Source of the DNA: an uncultured delta proteobacterium
GTDB taxonomy: Bacteria > Myxococcota_A > Polyangia > Polyangiales > Polyangiaceae
Reading direction: 5' to 3'
Length of the DNA: 62,243 nucleotides
Assembly (NCBI GenBank): GCA_903906315.1
Contig: CAIVJW010000204.1
Coordinates: 1 to 62,243, forward strand
Shown here: piece after piece, positions 20,047 to 30,123 of the stretch
Layout of the letters: each line of letters opens with the position of its first letter
Numbering within the stretch: position 1 is the stretch's first letter
The notes under the pieces: model-generated
What the model was told of the DNA's origin: nothing
The model's input: the letters and a program-made list of their open reading frames with translations, nothing else
Databases searched by the model: none
Position numbers and translations under genes: made by a program

Positions 20047-20973
20047 ATGGTCGAGGCGCAAGAGCAGCAATCGCCACGCCTCCAGCCCTGCGCTGGGTGC
20101 GGGGCCATCAACGGCGCGCGATTCGATCGCTGCGTACGGTGCGGCGCCGCGCTCACGGGCCCCGCCCGCGCGCTCGACCGCGTCCGGGCACCCCAGGGTG
20201 AGCAGCTGGTCGGGACGAAGATCCTGCTGGTCGCGACGAGCCTCGTGTTCGCCGGTCAGGTCGCGAGCGCGCTTCACGCGGGGCGCGGCCTGCCCATCTT
20301 CGGCATCGACGACTACGTCGGCCTCCTGCGCTTCGGCGCCCTGCCCGTCTCCCAGGCCGTCGTCGCAGCGGAACCGTGGCGCCTGCTTTCGGCCGTTTTC
20401 GTCCACTTCGGCGCGCTGCACTTCGGCATGAACATGCTGTCGTTGGCGAACCTCGCCCGGATCGCCGAGCCCGCCGTCGGCTTCGCGCGGTTCGCCCTCA
20501 CGTACGTGCTCACGGGCCTGCTCGGCTTCGCGGTCACCCTCGGCGGGTCGATGCTGATGGCGTCGGCGAGCGGCGTGCCGGCGCGGGTCGACCTGACCGC
20601 AGGCGCGAGCGGGGCGATCTTCGGGGTGATCGGCCTCGTCCTCGGCATGCTCGTCCGACGGCGCGACCCGCGCTGGAAGGCGTTCCTGGGCAACATCGCG
20701 GCGAGCACGCTGATGCTCATCCTCATCGCCGCCCAGGTGCGAGCCGGCCTCAACAACTGGGCGCACGGCGGCGGCTTCGTCGGCGGATTCCTGCTCGGGA
20801 TCCTGTTCGCCGGCGGCCAGCAGCCCCAGCGAGCCCCGTCGGGCCCCTCCCCTCGCCGACCGCTGGACCGCTGGCTCGACGTCGCGGCGGTCGCGAGCCT
20901 GGTCGCGTGCGCGGCATCCCTCGCCCTGTGCCAGGCCTCGCCGCTCTGGCGGAGCCTCGCGGCGGCCCTGTGA
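20047..20973 (+). CDS. Rhomboid-family intramembrane serine protease with zinc ribbon
   Basis: A 308-residue protein. Residues 15-32 form a CxxC-x10-CxxC zinc-ribbon-like head (C15, C18, C29, C32). The membrane part carries rhomboid signatures: VHFGALHFGMNMLSLANLAR near 119-138, the catalytic Ser188 in TAGASGAIFG, and His240 in NNWAHGGGFVGG. Six to seven hydrophobic helices are visible. A GAGAGGGA ribosome site precedes the ATG. The catalytic pair is intact, so it should cleave membrane-anchored substrates. It diverges from the sigma-factor operon, but no functional link is proven. Confidence 0.9.
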   Translation: MVEAQEQQSPRLQPCAGCGAINGARFDRCVRCGAALTGPARALDRVRAPQGEQLVGTKILLVATSLVFAGQVASALHAGRGLPIFGIDDYVGLLRFGALPVSQAVVAAEPWRLLSAVFVHFGALHFGMNMLSLANLARIAEPAVGFARFALTYVLTGLLGFAVTLGGSMLMASASGVPARVDLTAGASGAIFGVIGLVLGMLVRRRDPRWKAFLGNIAASTLMLILIAAQVRAGLNNWAHGGGFVGGFLLGILFAGGQQPQRAPSGPSPRRPLDRWLDVAAVASLVACAASLALCQASPLWRSLAAAL

Positions 20974-21046
20974 TCGACGCGGGTCGGGGGGACGCTCCCT
21001 CGCCCCACACGGACGTCGATGGGGCACTTCGCGACGCGACCCCGTG

Positions 21047-21063
21047 ACCGGCGCCGCGCCGGT
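21047..21063. terminator. GC-rich dyad downstream of the rhomboid gene
   Basis: ACCGGCGC and GCGCCGGT form a perfect dyad around one base (an effective six-base stem with a five-base loop), about 75 bases after the rhomboid stop. It is a plausible terminator without a T-run. Confidence 0.35.
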
Positions 21064-21126
21064 GCCCCACGGGTCCCACCTCCTCGGGGGACCGACGACC
21101 CTCGCGACCGGGCGCTCGTCCGTGCG

Positions 21127-21143
21127 ATCAGCGCGGCGCTGAT
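21127..21143. promoter_or_regulatory. 17-bp dyad upstream of the PA14 lipoprotein gene
   Basis: ATCAGCGC and GCGCTGAT flank a single G, giving a near-perfect palindrome 71 bases before the lipoprotein start. Its size and position suit a dimeric-repressor operator, but a hairpin is equally possible. Confidence 0.3.
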
Positions 21144-21213
21144 TGCATCGGGCTCCCGCTCCGTCTAAGCGAAGCGGCGGAAACTGCGCGGTCGCCGCCA
21201 CCAGGAGACAACC

Positions 21214-22113
21214 ATGGTCCGCACCTCGGTCCCCCTTCTCTTCGCCGTCCTCGTCCTCGGCGGTTGCACCGTCACGGTCTACGACAAGCCCGGCACCAAC
21301 AAGCCGATTCCGCCGCCCGCGGCCGCCCCCAGGGCCCCCGCCCACCCGGTGCAAACCGGCAACGTCACGCGGCCGGCCTTCGGCAATCAGCCCGCGGCGA
21401 CCGCGCGCCCGGCGCCCCCGCCACTCCCGACCAAGGGAGGCGCCACGGTTTCCCCCGTCGGCGCGTCGAAGACGGTGAACCCCGGCGTCACGCCGCAGGT
21501 CGCGCCGCCGGTGACGAGCCCCACGGTGTTCGGCAACGGCAACTCGGGCGCTTTCCGCGGCCTCGCGTACGTCCTCTCGCCGGACACGAAGCGCATCCCC
21601 GATCTCTCGCAGATCACGCCCTTCGCGACGGTCTTCACCGACAGCTTCCAGGTCAAGCCGCAGGCGTTCACGGGCGGCTTCCCCGGAGCGCTGATGCAGG
21701 AAGACTGGTTCGCGATCCGGTACGAGGGCCTCTTCAACGTGCCGGCCGACGGCCCGTACCTGTTCAAGATGATGGCGGACGACGGCGCTCAGCTCGTCAT
21801 CGACGGCGTCGTCGTGCTCGACGACCAGGTCGGCGGTCCCGGCTCCCGCATCCCGACCGGCTGGGTGGCCCAGACGACGACGCTGAAGGCCGGCACGCAC
21901 AAGCTCCGCGTCGACTACATGCAGGCCGAGAAGGGCAACGTCTCGCTCGAGCTCTTCATGGACCCCGCCAAGAACGGCATGCAGGCCGCCACGCCGCTCG
22001 TGGGCCTCACGCCCGGGGCGGCCGTCCCGCCGCCCGCCGCCGCGGTGCCGGCGGTCACCGGGCGCGGCATCCCCGCCCCGCCGGGCGAGCGCCCGAAGCC
22101 TGGCACGAAGTGA
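21214..22113 (+). CDS. PA14-domain lipoprotein
   Basis: A 299-residue predicted lipoprotein. The ribosome site AGGAG lies seven bases before the ATG. The signal VPLLFAVLVLGGC ends in a lipobox at Cys18, followed by a Pro/Ala linker of about 90 residues. Residues 115-255 form a PA14-like beta domain, recognisable from YEGLFNVPADGPYLFKMMAD, then DDGAQLVIDGVVVLDDQ and LKAGTHKLRVDYMQ. PA14 domains bind carbohydrates or surface ligands. It stands alone between the rhomboid gene and the convergent rodA. Ligand unknown. Confidence 0.85.
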   Translation: MVRTSVPLLFAVLVLGGCTVTVYDKPGTNKPIPPPAAAPRAPAHPVQTGNVTRPAFGNQPAATARPAPPPLPTKGGATVSPVGASKTVNPGVTPQVAPPVTSPTVFGNGNSGAFRGLAYVLSPDTKRIPDLSQITPFATVFTDSFQVKPQAFTGGFPGALMQEDWFAIRYEGLFNVPADGPYLFKMMADDGAQLVIDGVVVLDDQVGGPGSRIPTGWVAQTTTLKAGTHKLRVDYMQAEKGNVSLELFMDPAKNGMQAATPLVGLTPGAAVPPPAAAVPAVTGRGIPAPPGERPKPGTK

Positions 22114-22120
22114 TCGTCCT

Positions 22121-22151
22121 GGGGCGTGCGGCGTACCCGCGCCCACGCCCC
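22121..22151 (+). terminator. Stem-loop after the PA14 lipoprotein gene
   Basis: GGGGCGTG (22121-22128) pairs with CACGCCCC (22144-22151) across 15 bases, starting seven bases after the stop codon. It also lies before the convergent end of rodA at 22216. Confidence 0.45.
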
Positions 22152-22215
22152 GCTGCGGCCTTCGCAACCAGCCGTCGCGGGCTCGCGGGAGCCCCCGTGC
22201 CCCGACGCCGCGTGG

Positions 22216-23349
22216 CTACGGCCGGTCGAACGTCGGCACGCCGGCCGAACGGCGCATGGAGACGTTCATGAGGAGCGCCACGGCCAGCAGCATCGTCGTG
22301 ACGCTCGACCCGCCGTAGGAAAAGAGCGGCAGCGTCACGCCGACGACCGGCAGCACGCCGCTCACCATCCCCATGTTGATGGCGGCGTGCCAGAAGATGA
22401 TCGCGCCGCAGCCGATGCCGAGCACCGCACCGAAGCGGTCCTTCGCCTGCGACGCGATGCGCACGGCCCACACGACGAGGAACGTGTAGAGGCCGATGAG
22501 CAGGCTCGTGCCGACGAAGCCCCACTCCTCGGAGTACACCGCGAACGGAAAGTCCGTGTACTGGTCGGGCATGAAGAGGAACTGATTCTGGGTCCCCTTC
22601 ATGAAGCCGTTACCGAAGAGGCCCCCGTTTCCGATCGCCACGCGCGCGTGATGGGCGTGCCAGCCGCGGCGCAGGATGTCGGCTTCGGGGTTGAGAAAAA
22701 TCGTGACACGGTCCTTCTGGTACTGGAGCAGGACGTAGTTCCAGACGAACCAGAGGCTCGGGCCGACGGCGGCGAGCAGGAGCAGGATGCTCTTCAGCTT
22801 CACGCGGGTCATCGCGCAGATCGACACGAAGACGAGCGAGAGGAGCGTCGCCGTGCCGAGGTCGGGCTGACGCAGGATGAGCGCCGCCGGGATCGCCGTG
22901 AGCACGGCGGGGATCGCGAGATCGCGAAGCGTGCGGCCCTCGCTGCGCGGGTCGTCGTGCAGGTACTTCGCGAGCGCGATCACGAGGAAGATCTTCATGA
23001 ACTCGCTCGGCTGATACTTGAACGCGCCGAGGTCGATCCACCGGGCGGAGCCGCGCACGTCGCGCGCGAGCGCGAAGACGAGCACGAGCGAGGTGACACC
23101 GAAGCCGTAAAGGACGTACCCGAGCCGCTCGAGGTGCCGGTAGTCGACGACCACGACGACGCCGCCGAGGATGCCGCCGAGGACGAGCCAGTAGACCTGG
23201 CTGATGTAGAGCTCCGAGCGGGCGCCCTGGTACACGCTCGTCGCCGAGTAGAGGTTGACGACGCCCAGCACGGCGATGAGCACCGCCGCGATGAACAGCG
23301 GCCAGTCGAAGTGCTCCCGCAGCCGATGGGCGAGGGTGTCGCTGCGCAT
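22216..23349 (-). CDS. rodA: RodA, SEDS-family peptidoglycan glycosyltransferase
   Basis: A 377-residue membrane protein with about ten helices. SEDS signatures are present: GSARWIDLGAFKYQPSEFMK near 95-114, the QPDLGTA segment near 150 with the conserved Asp, and PLFSYGGSS near the C-terminus. It polymerises lipid II into glycan strands with its transpeptidase partner. The ATG at 23349 shares one base with the stop of mrdA (TGATG), so synthesis of the two partners is coupled. It is the last gene of the mreBCD-mrdA-rodA elongasome operon. Confidence 0.95.
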   Translation of the reverse strand: MRSDTLAHRLREHFDWPLFIAAVLIAVLGVVNLYSATSVYQGARSELYISQVYWLVLGGILGGVVVVVDYRHLERLGYVLYGFGVTSLVLVFALARDVRGSARWIDLGAFKYQPSEFMKIFLVIALAKYLHDDPRSEGRTLRDLAIPAVLTAIPAALILRQPDLGTATLLSLVFVSICAMTRVKLKSILLLLAAVGPSLWFVWNYVLLQYQKDRVTIFLNPEADILRRGWHAHHARVAIGNGGLFGNGFMKGTQNQFLFMPDQYTDFPFAVYSEEWGFVGTSLLIGLYTFLVVWAVRIASQAKDRFGAVLGIGCGAIIFWHAAINMGMVSGVLPVVGVTLPLFSYGGSSVTTMLLAVALLMNVSMRRSAGVPTFDRP

Positions 23350-25364
23350 CACGGAGCCCCTTGCGGTGGAGGGTCGAGCGGGTTCCTCACCGCGCCCGCG
23401 GGCGGGCTGCCTGCGCGCGGGTCCGCGCCGGCCGCGCGGCCTTGCCCGCGCCCGGCGGCGGCGCGTCCGGCGGCGCCGCGCTCCCGCGTGAGCTCCTGGT
23501 AGGCGCGCACGACCTCGAACGCGATCGGGGCAGCGTGCTTGCCGCCGGCCCCGCCGTGCTCGACGAGCACGACGATCGCGACCTCGGGCGACTTCGTCGG
23601 CGCGAAGCCGGAGAACCACGCATGCTCGCGGTTGAAGTACCAGACGCGGTCGTTCTCGACGCCTCGCGTGAGGCGGTGCGACACCTGCGCGGTGCCCGTC
23701 TTGCCGGCGACCTCGACGCCCGTGAGGCGCGCGCGATACGCCGTGCCGCCGACCTGGTTCACGCCCGCGACCAGCGCCTTGTGGACCATCGCGAGGTTCT
23801 CCGGGCGAAGGTCCATCTGCCGGCGTACGCGGGGGGCGAACTCCTGCACGACCGTCCCCGCCGACGTCTCGACCGCGCGCACGATCTGAGGCTGATAGAG
23901 CGTGCCGCCGTTCGCGAGCGCCGCGTACGCGAGCGCGAGCTGGAGCACGGTGACGGTCGTGGCCCCCTGCCCGATCGCCGCGTTCAGGCCGAAGCCGAGG
24001 CGAAACTGGCCCTTGTTGCGCAGCGTCATCCACGCGCGCGTCGGCATGCGCCCGGCGGCCTCGGCGCTCACGCCGACGCCGGTCTTCGCCCCGAGGCCGA
24101 ACCGCTGGCCCATCTCGGCGATGATGTCCATGCCGACGCCGGCCTCGGCGGCGAGCCGGTAGAAGTAGACGTTGCACGACTCGGCGATGCCGATGTGCAG
24201 ATCGACGGCGCCATGCACGTGGGTGCAGCGGAACGATCGTTTGCCGAAGGAGAGCGCCCCCTTGCACATCTGCGTCGCGCGCGGATCGATGAGGCCCTTC
24301 TCGAGCGCCGCGAGGGCCGTGAAGGGCTTGAACGTGGAGCCCGGCGGGTAGGCGCCGGCGATCGTCTTGTCGAGGGCGGGCTTGAGCGGATCGGTGTAAA
24401 GGCGGCGGAATGCGTCGCGGATGACCTGCTTGCCCGAGCCGCCCGAGAGCGCGTTCGGGTCGAAGCCCGGCTTCGAGTAGAGACCGAGGATGCGGCCTGT
24501 GCGGACGTCGACCAGCGCGATGCCGCCAGCGATCTCGCCGCGCATCGCCTTCTCCATGGCCTTGAGGAGATCCGCGTCGAGCGTCAGGCGCAGGTCGCGA
24601 CCGGGGATCGGGTCGGTCCGCCGCGGGTCCTCGATGATTCCCTCGCCGCCCGCCCGCCTCCGCCCCTTCGCGTCGACGAGCACCTTCTCCCAGCCGCGCG
24701 TGCCGCGGAGGTAGCTCTCCCACGCGCGCTCGATGCCCGTCACGCCGACGCGGTCGCCCTCGACGTAGCCGCTCGAGCGGAGCTGCCCGAGCTTGTCGGC
24801 GTCGACCTCGGCCATGTAGCCCAGCACGTGCGCGCCGACCTCCTCGAACGGGTAGTAGCGCACCGGCACCGGCACGACCTCGACCTTCGGAAGCTCCGCC
24901 TCGTGCGTGAGCAGCGCGGCCACTGCGTCTCGCGAGATGTCCTCCTTGAGCAGGATCTGCTGGCTCTTGCGACCGTGCCCCGCGCCGGTGTCGTCACCGC
25001 GTAGCTGCGTCAGCATCGCCTCGATGCGCGCCCGCTCGTCGACGCCGAGGCCGAGGTAGCTCGCGAGCTTCGGCCACGTACCGACCATGTCGAGCTTCTC
25101 GGGCACGACGTAGAGGTTGTACGAAGGCCGGCTCGCCGCGAGCACCTTGCCGTTGCGGTCGCGGATGATCCCGCGCGTGGTCGCGAGCGTGACGCGCCGC
25201 ACGATGTTCTCGCGCGCGGTCGCGCGGTTCTCGTCGGACTCGACCACCTGCAGCTGGAAGAGGCGCGTCGCGATGCCGAGGAAGGCGAGCACGACCGCGA
25301 GCGCCAGCCACTTGAAGCGCCGGCGGAACTCCGTGACGTCCGAGCGCTGGGAGACCAGGCTCAT
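23349..25364 (-). CDS. mrdA: Penicillin-binding protein 2 (MrdA)
   Basis: A 671-residue class B transpeptidase. Residues 20-40 form the membrane anchor (WLALAVVLAFLGIATRLF), followed by the pedestal domain (TTRGIIRDRNGKVLAASRPS). The transpeptidase domain has SxxK at S343-TF-K346 in YPPGSTFKPF, SxN as ESCNVYFY, and KTG in VAGKTGTAQVS. A Pro/Ala/Arg-rich tail of about 50 residues follows the domain. The start at 25364 gives a normal N-terminus; an open extension upstream overlaps mreD and lacks support. It cross-links elongation peptidoglycan together with RodA, whose start overlaps its stop. Confidence 0.95.
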   Translation of the reverse strand: MSLVSQRSDVTEFRRRFKWLALAVVLAFLGIATRLFQLQVVESDENRATARENIVRRVTLATTRGIIRDRNGKVLAASRPSYNLYVVPEKLDMVGTWPKLASYLGLGVDERARIEAMLTQLRGDDTGAGHGRKSQQILLKEDISRDAVAALLTHEAELPKVEVVPVPVRYYPFEEVGAHVLGYMAEVDADKLGQLRSSGYVEGDRVGVTGIERAWESYLRGTRGWEKVLVDAKGRRRAGGEGIIEDPRRTDPIPGRDLRLTLDADLLKAMEKAMRGEIAGGIALVDVRTGRILGLYSKPGFDPNALSGGSGKQVIRDAFRRLYTDPLKPALDKTIAGAYPPGSTFKPFTALAALEKGLIDPRATQMCKGALSFGKRSFRCTHVHGAVDLHIGIAESCNVYFYRLAAEAGVGMDIIAEMGQRFGLGAKTGVGVSAEAAGRMPTRAWMTLRNKGQFRLGFGLNAAIGQGATTVTVLQLALAYAALANGGTLYQPQIVRAVETSAGTVVQEFAPRVRRQMDLRPENLAMVHKALVAGVNQVGGTAYRARLTGVEVAGKTGTAQVSHRLTRGVENDRVWYFNREHAWFSGFAPTKSPEVAIVVLVEHGGAGGKHAAPIAFEVVRAYQELTRERGAAGRAAAGRGQGRAAGADPRAGSPPAGAVRNPLDPPPQGAP

Positions 25365-25395
25365 CGCCACGCCCCCGCCGGCCGGGCCGCGAGCA

Positions 25396-25935
25396 TCACC
25401 GCGCCCCTCCCTCGCCGGGCCGCGCCAAGATGATGGTCGCGCCGTGCACGCGCTCCGCCAAGGCGAAGACGAGCGGCGCGATCGCCGCGGTCGAGGCCGC
25501 GTGGGGCGCAACGAGCATCGCCAGCGCCCGCGACCGCGCCGGATCGCCGCCGAAGATCGCGGTGAGCACGACCACCAGCACGCCCTCGAGCAGCGCGAAC
25601 ACCAGCGCCAGCGCGATCTTCGTCAGGAAGGTCTGCGCGGCGAGCCGCACGCCCGCCGCGCGGGACACGATGAACGTCGCGACGGTGATGAACGTGAAGA
25701 GACCGACCGGCGCCGCGGCGAAGAGATCGAGCAGGTAGCCGAGCAGGAACGCGAGCGCCGCGCCGCGGGCGATCGAGTACTCGTGAACGCCCATGAACAC
25801 GATGAGCGGCAGCAGCAGGCTCGGCGTGATGCCGGGGATCCGCCCGATCGCCGGCAGCTGACCGAGCAGCCGAAAGAGGTTCGACTGCAGGATGAGCAGG
25901 CCGACACCGATCGCGAGGAACGCGGAGTTGCGCAT
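25396..25935 (-). CDS. mreD: Rod shape-determining protein MreD
   Basis: A 179-residue, very hydrophobic protein with five or six helices (FLAIGVGLLILQSNLFRLLG, LAFLLGYLLDLFAAAPVGLF, FTFITVATFIVSRAAGV). Size, topology and the place between mreC and mrdA identify MreD. Spacing to mreC is 12 bases and to mrdA 31 bases. It is thought to work with MreC in linking MreB to the wall synthases. Confidence 0.88.
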   Translation of the reverse strand: MRNSAFLAIGVGLLILQSNLFRLLGQLPAIGRIPGITPSLLLPLIVFMGVHEYSIARGAALAFLLGYLLDLFAAAPVGLFTFITVATFIVSRAAGVRLAAQTFLTKIALALVFALLEGVLVVVLTAIFGGDPARSRALAMLVAPHAASTAAIAPLVFALAERVHGATIILARPGEGGAR

Positions 25936-25947
25936 CGGCCGCTCCCC

Positions 25948-26820
25948 TCACCGCCTCGGCGGCGCGGCCGACGCCGCCGCGGGCGCGGGCTCGTCGGCCG
26001 CCGCGGAGGTCACGATCAGCACCTCCTCGAGGCGCGAGAAATCGACCGCAGGGGCCGCGTAGACCTGCTGGTAGATGCCGAAGTCGCGCTTGAGCACCTG
26101 GGTCACGGTCCCGACGGGGACGCCCCGCGGGAAGCGCCGGCCGACGCCGCTCGTGACGAGCACGTCGCCGACCTCGACCTCGTCGGTGCGCTGGACGTAC
26201 TCGACGTTGCAAAGGTACTTGCGCTCGTCGCCCGAGCCGCGGACGAAGACGCGCGTGCCCGTGCGCTGCACGACCGCGTCCACGCCGCTGCCCGCGTCCA
26301 CCACGAGCCGCACGTCGACCGTGTCGCCCGCGCTCTTGATCGTGGTGCCGACCACGCCGTCGGGCGAGAGGACGGGCAGGTTCGGTCCGATGTCGCGGGT
26401 TTCGCGGTCGAGGGAAACGCGCGCGACGCGGAAGAACTCGTTCGTGTTCTTGCCGATGACCTGCGCGCTCACGACGTCGATCTTGAGGTTCGTCCGCAGA
26501 TCGAGCAGCCGGCGTAGCCGCCGGTTCTCCTCCTCGAGGAGCTCGAGCTTGTGCACGCGCTCGCGGAGCCGCGCATTCTGCGACGCGAGCCGCGCGTTAT
26601 CCTCCTTCACGTCCACCAGGTAGATGTAGTCGCCCCAGAGGTTCGAGAGCCCGCGCGCGAGCGTGGCAGCTGCGTACTGGATCGGCGTCGACAGCGCGAC
26701 GAGGATGCGGTCCGGCCCCGAGGCCTGCTTCGGGTCGCGCATGCTGGCTCGGAGGAACCAGAAGGGCACCGCCAGCGCGAGCAAGACGATGACGAAATCG
26801 CGGTAGCGCTTGAAGTTCAC
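25948..26820 (-). CDS. mreC: Rod shape-determining protein MreC
   Basis: A 290-residue protein with one N-terminal membrane helix (FVIVLLALAVPFWFLRA), a coiled coil near 68-105 (ASQNARLRERVHKLELLEEE) and the MreC beta-domain core (VARVSLDRETRDIGPNLPVL, SPDGVVG, DVLVTSGVGRRFPRGVPVG). The last 30 residues are Ala/Pro-rich and probably disordered. It lies in the periplasm between MreB/MreD and PBP2. The operon order mreB-mreC-mreD-mrdA-rodA is classical. Confidence 0.93.
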   Translation of the reverse strand: MNFKRYRDFVIVLLALAVPFWFLRASMRDPKQASGPDRILVALSTPIQYAAATLARGLSNLWGDYIYLVDVKEDNARLASQNARLRERVHKLELLEEENRRLRRLLDLRTNLKIDVVSAQVIGKNTNEFFRVARVSLDRETRDIGPNLPVLSPDGVVGTTIKSAGDTVDVRLVVDAGSGVDAVVQRTGTRVFVRGSGDERKYLCNVEYVQRTDEVEVGDVLVTSGVGRRFPRGVPVGTVTQVLKRDFGIYQQVYAAPAVDFSRLEEVLIVTSAAADEPAPAAASAAPPRR

Positions 26821-26908
26821 GGGGTCGAACGGGGCCGGATCGGGCGGGCCGGGCGACAGTATGGCACGCCCCGCGTGATGCCGCGAAACCTGCGGGAGCG
26901 CTGCGTGA

Positions 26909-28278
<1,370 letters not shown>

Positions 28279-28281
28279 CGT

Positions 28282-28443
28282 TCACCCCTTCGAGATCTTG
28301 CCTTCCTTGTGCTCGAAGTGCTTGCGGCAAGCAGGACAGAACTTCTTGATGACGAACTTCTCCGTCATGGTCCGCTTGTTCTTGGTGGTGTGATAGTTCG
28401 CGCGGCTGCAATTGCCACACGTCATCTTGATGGTGTCGCGCAT
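28282..28443 (-). CDS. rpmG: 50S ribosomal protein L33 (zinc-binding form)
   Basis: A 53-residue protein, [20 protein letters not shown] at the start and [19 protein letters not shown] towards the end. That is the L33 pattern, including four Cys (C9, C12, C36, C39) of the zinc-ribbon (C+) form. The ribosome site GGAG lies six bases before the ATG. A strong promoter lies 45-72 bases upstream. Several longer overlapping frames here are shadows. It is unusual that no tRNA-Trp/secE/nusG genes follow; mreB follows instead. Confidence 0.95.
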   Translation of the reverse strand: MRDTIKMTCGNCSRANYHTTKNKRTMTEKFVIKKFCPACRKHFEHKEGKISKG

Positions 28444-28487
28444 GTGCGTCTCCTACGACACGTCGTCTCTGCGACGAGAGGGCGCGT

Positions 28488-28515
28488 ACGGTACGGGTTA
28501 ATGGCTGAATGTCAA
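28488..28515 (-). promoter_or_regulatory. Sigma-70-type promoter of rpmG
   Basis: On the minus strand TTGACA (28515-28510) and TACCGT (28493-28488) are separated by 16 bases. The region is locally less GC-rich. Transcription would begin about 38 bases before the rpmG ATG and might extend into mreB. Confidence 0.55.
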
Positions 28516-28565
28516 CGACGAGGAGAGGGCATCACCGCAAAAGCGACGGCGACGCCCCCGGCTTC

Positions 28566-29567
28566 TCATTCGTCCTTGTCCCAATCGTCTCGGCCACGGG
28601 GGTCCCAGGTGACGCGGGTATTGCGGCGCCCGCCGGGAGGCCCATCGCCGTCGTGACCGGCAGGCCCGCCGGCGCCGCGGCGCTTGCGCCCCTCGTCAAA
28701 CGTGCGCCTCTGCGCCGGAGGCGGTGCAGGCGCGCCGTAGCCACCGCCGCCGCCCCCCGCAGGGGCTCCGCCTCCACCGCCGCCACCGCCGCCTCCGACG
28801 TAGCCTCCGCCTCCGCCGCCGCCGCCGCCGGCGTAGCCACCGCCGCCACCGCCACCGGCGTAGCCCCCGGGGCGCTCACCCGCAGGACGCTCGCCCTTCG
28901 GGTGCGCGAGGTTCACGACCAGCCTGCGACCGCGGACGTCCGCGCCGCGGAGCGCGTCGATCGCGCCCTTGGCCGCGTCGGCGCTCGCCATCGTGACGAA
29001 GCCGAAGCCGCGCTTGCGACCGTCGGCGTCCATCGGGAGATGCACGCGCACGACCGGCCCTGCCGCCGTGGCGCCGATGATGGCCTCGACCTCTTCGATG
29101 GTGGCGTCGTAGGGGAGATTGCCCACGTAGAGCGTCCGGTCGGGCGCGCCGGCCATGCCACCCAGCTGGGGACCAACCCCCATGCCCGGGCCGCCCATGC
29201 CCATGCCCGGGCCGCCCATGCCCATGCCCATGCCCGGGCCCATGCCCGGACCACCGACGCCACCGGGGCCCGGAGGGCCGCCGGGGCCACGCACCTCGCG
29301 GCGCGGCGGCTCGGCCTGGAAGGGCCGCACGGAGATCGACTTGCCGCCCTGGAACGAACCATCGAGCGACTCGCGCGCGGCGTTCGCCTCCTCGGTGGTC
29401 GCCAGCGTGACGAAGCCGAAGCCGCGAGGCCGGCCGGTCGCCCGATCCTTCGGGAGGCTCACCTCGACGACGGCACCGCCCGTCGCCTCGAAGAGCTGTC
29501 GGAGAACGTCTTCGGTGATCGAGTCGGGCAGCCCCGCCACGAACAACTTCCGGGAATCTTCAGCCAT
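28566..29567 (-). CDS. RNA-binding protein with two RRM domains and Gly-rich tail
   Basis: A 333-residue protein. RRM1 (about 6-82) has RNP2 as KLFVAGLP and RNP1 as RGFGFVTL. RRM2 (about 146-222) has RNP2 as TLYVGNLP and RNP1 as RGFGFVTM. A Gly/Pro/Met linker with repeats such as GPGMGMG joins them. The tail is almost pure Gly runs with Tyr (GYAGGGGGGGY) and ends in basic residues. The start at 29567 gives MAEDSRKLFVAGLP. A CCGCGA/TCGCGG hairpin (29601-29617) sits in the leader. Bacterial RRM proteins usually have one RRM and respond to cold; the Gly-rich tail recalls condensate-forming proteins. Target RNAs unknown. Confidence 0.9.
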   Translation of the reverse strand: MAEDSRKLFVAGLPDSITEDVLRQLFEATGGAVVEVSLPKDRATGRPRGFGFVTLATTEEANAARESLDGSFQGGKSISVRPFQAEPPRREVRGPGGPPGPGGVGGPGMGPGMGMGMGGPGMGMGGPGMGVGPQLGGMAGAPDRTLYVGNLPYDATIEEVEAIIGATAAGPVVRVHLPMDADGRKRGFGFVTMASADAAKGAIDALRGADVRGRRLVVNLAHPKGERPAGERPGGYAGGGGGGGYAGGGGGGGGGYVGGGGGGGGGGAPAGGGGGGYGAPAPPPAQRRTFDEGRKRRGAGGPAGHDGDGPPGGRRNTRVTWDPRGRDDWDKDE

Positions 29568-30123
29568 CGAAAACCCTGCACATCCTATTGATCGACGTCG
29601 CCGCGACTCGCTCGCGGCCTCTTGATTGTGGGAAGCGGACCCGCCCTTCGTGGTCCGTGGAGCCGAAGGGCATGCGCGCACGAGGCCGGGCGAACCCGGG
29701 GGCCTGCACGAGCATACCTCACGATATCTGGCCCACTTCCGGCGTCAAGTGAGCCTTGGGTCGCGTGGCGGCTGGACGCTTCGGCCGCGAGCCGGCGAAC
29801 GGTCGATCTCGTACACCGCCGGCGAGGCGAGGAGCCACCGAAGCGGGTGGGCTTCCCCGTACACGCGAGGTCGTAGCGCGACGGGCAAGGAGGTATGAAC
29901 CCGATGGCCGAGCCTTTCAGCCGCGAGCGCGTCACGGGGACGTTCGGGAGGGTCGACCTCTCGGACACCGCCTGGGCGGAGTGATTCGGCGTCTTCACGA
30001 AGCCGTCAGTGAAGCACGACCTCCTCCGCGCGCCGCGGGACCGGCTCCCGTGGAAGCGAGACGGGTCGCGCCTCGAGGCGCGCCCGACGTCGGAGCTGCC
30101 GGCGGCGCAGGCGCCTCGAGCGG
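29568..30123. other. 556-base region without a confident gene
   Basis: Between the RRM protein start and the lgt stop I find no frame with convincing coding character, although several stay open by GC bias. It holds the RRM leader with a small hairpin at 29601-29617, a somewhat AT-richer patch around 29710-29760, and a 26-29 codon frame at 29895-29984 preceded by a perfect AAGGAGG (listed separately). Confidence 0.5.
29895..29984 (+). CDS. Possible short ORF with perfect Shine-Dalgarno
   Basis: AAGGAGG at 29887-29893 is one base before an ATG at 29895 and ten bases before an in-frame ATG at 29904; the second is better placed. The frame reads MAEPFSRERVTGTFGRVDLS, then DTAWAE and TGA at 29982-29984. 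I know no family that matches. It may be a small protein, a leader peptide or chance. Confidence 0.2.
   Translation: MNPMAEPFSRERVTGTFGRVDLSDTAWAE

Noticed and set aside
29626-29898. 90-codon plus-strand frame in the gap before lgt
   Set aside because: No ribosome site, mixed third-position composition and no recognisable motif.
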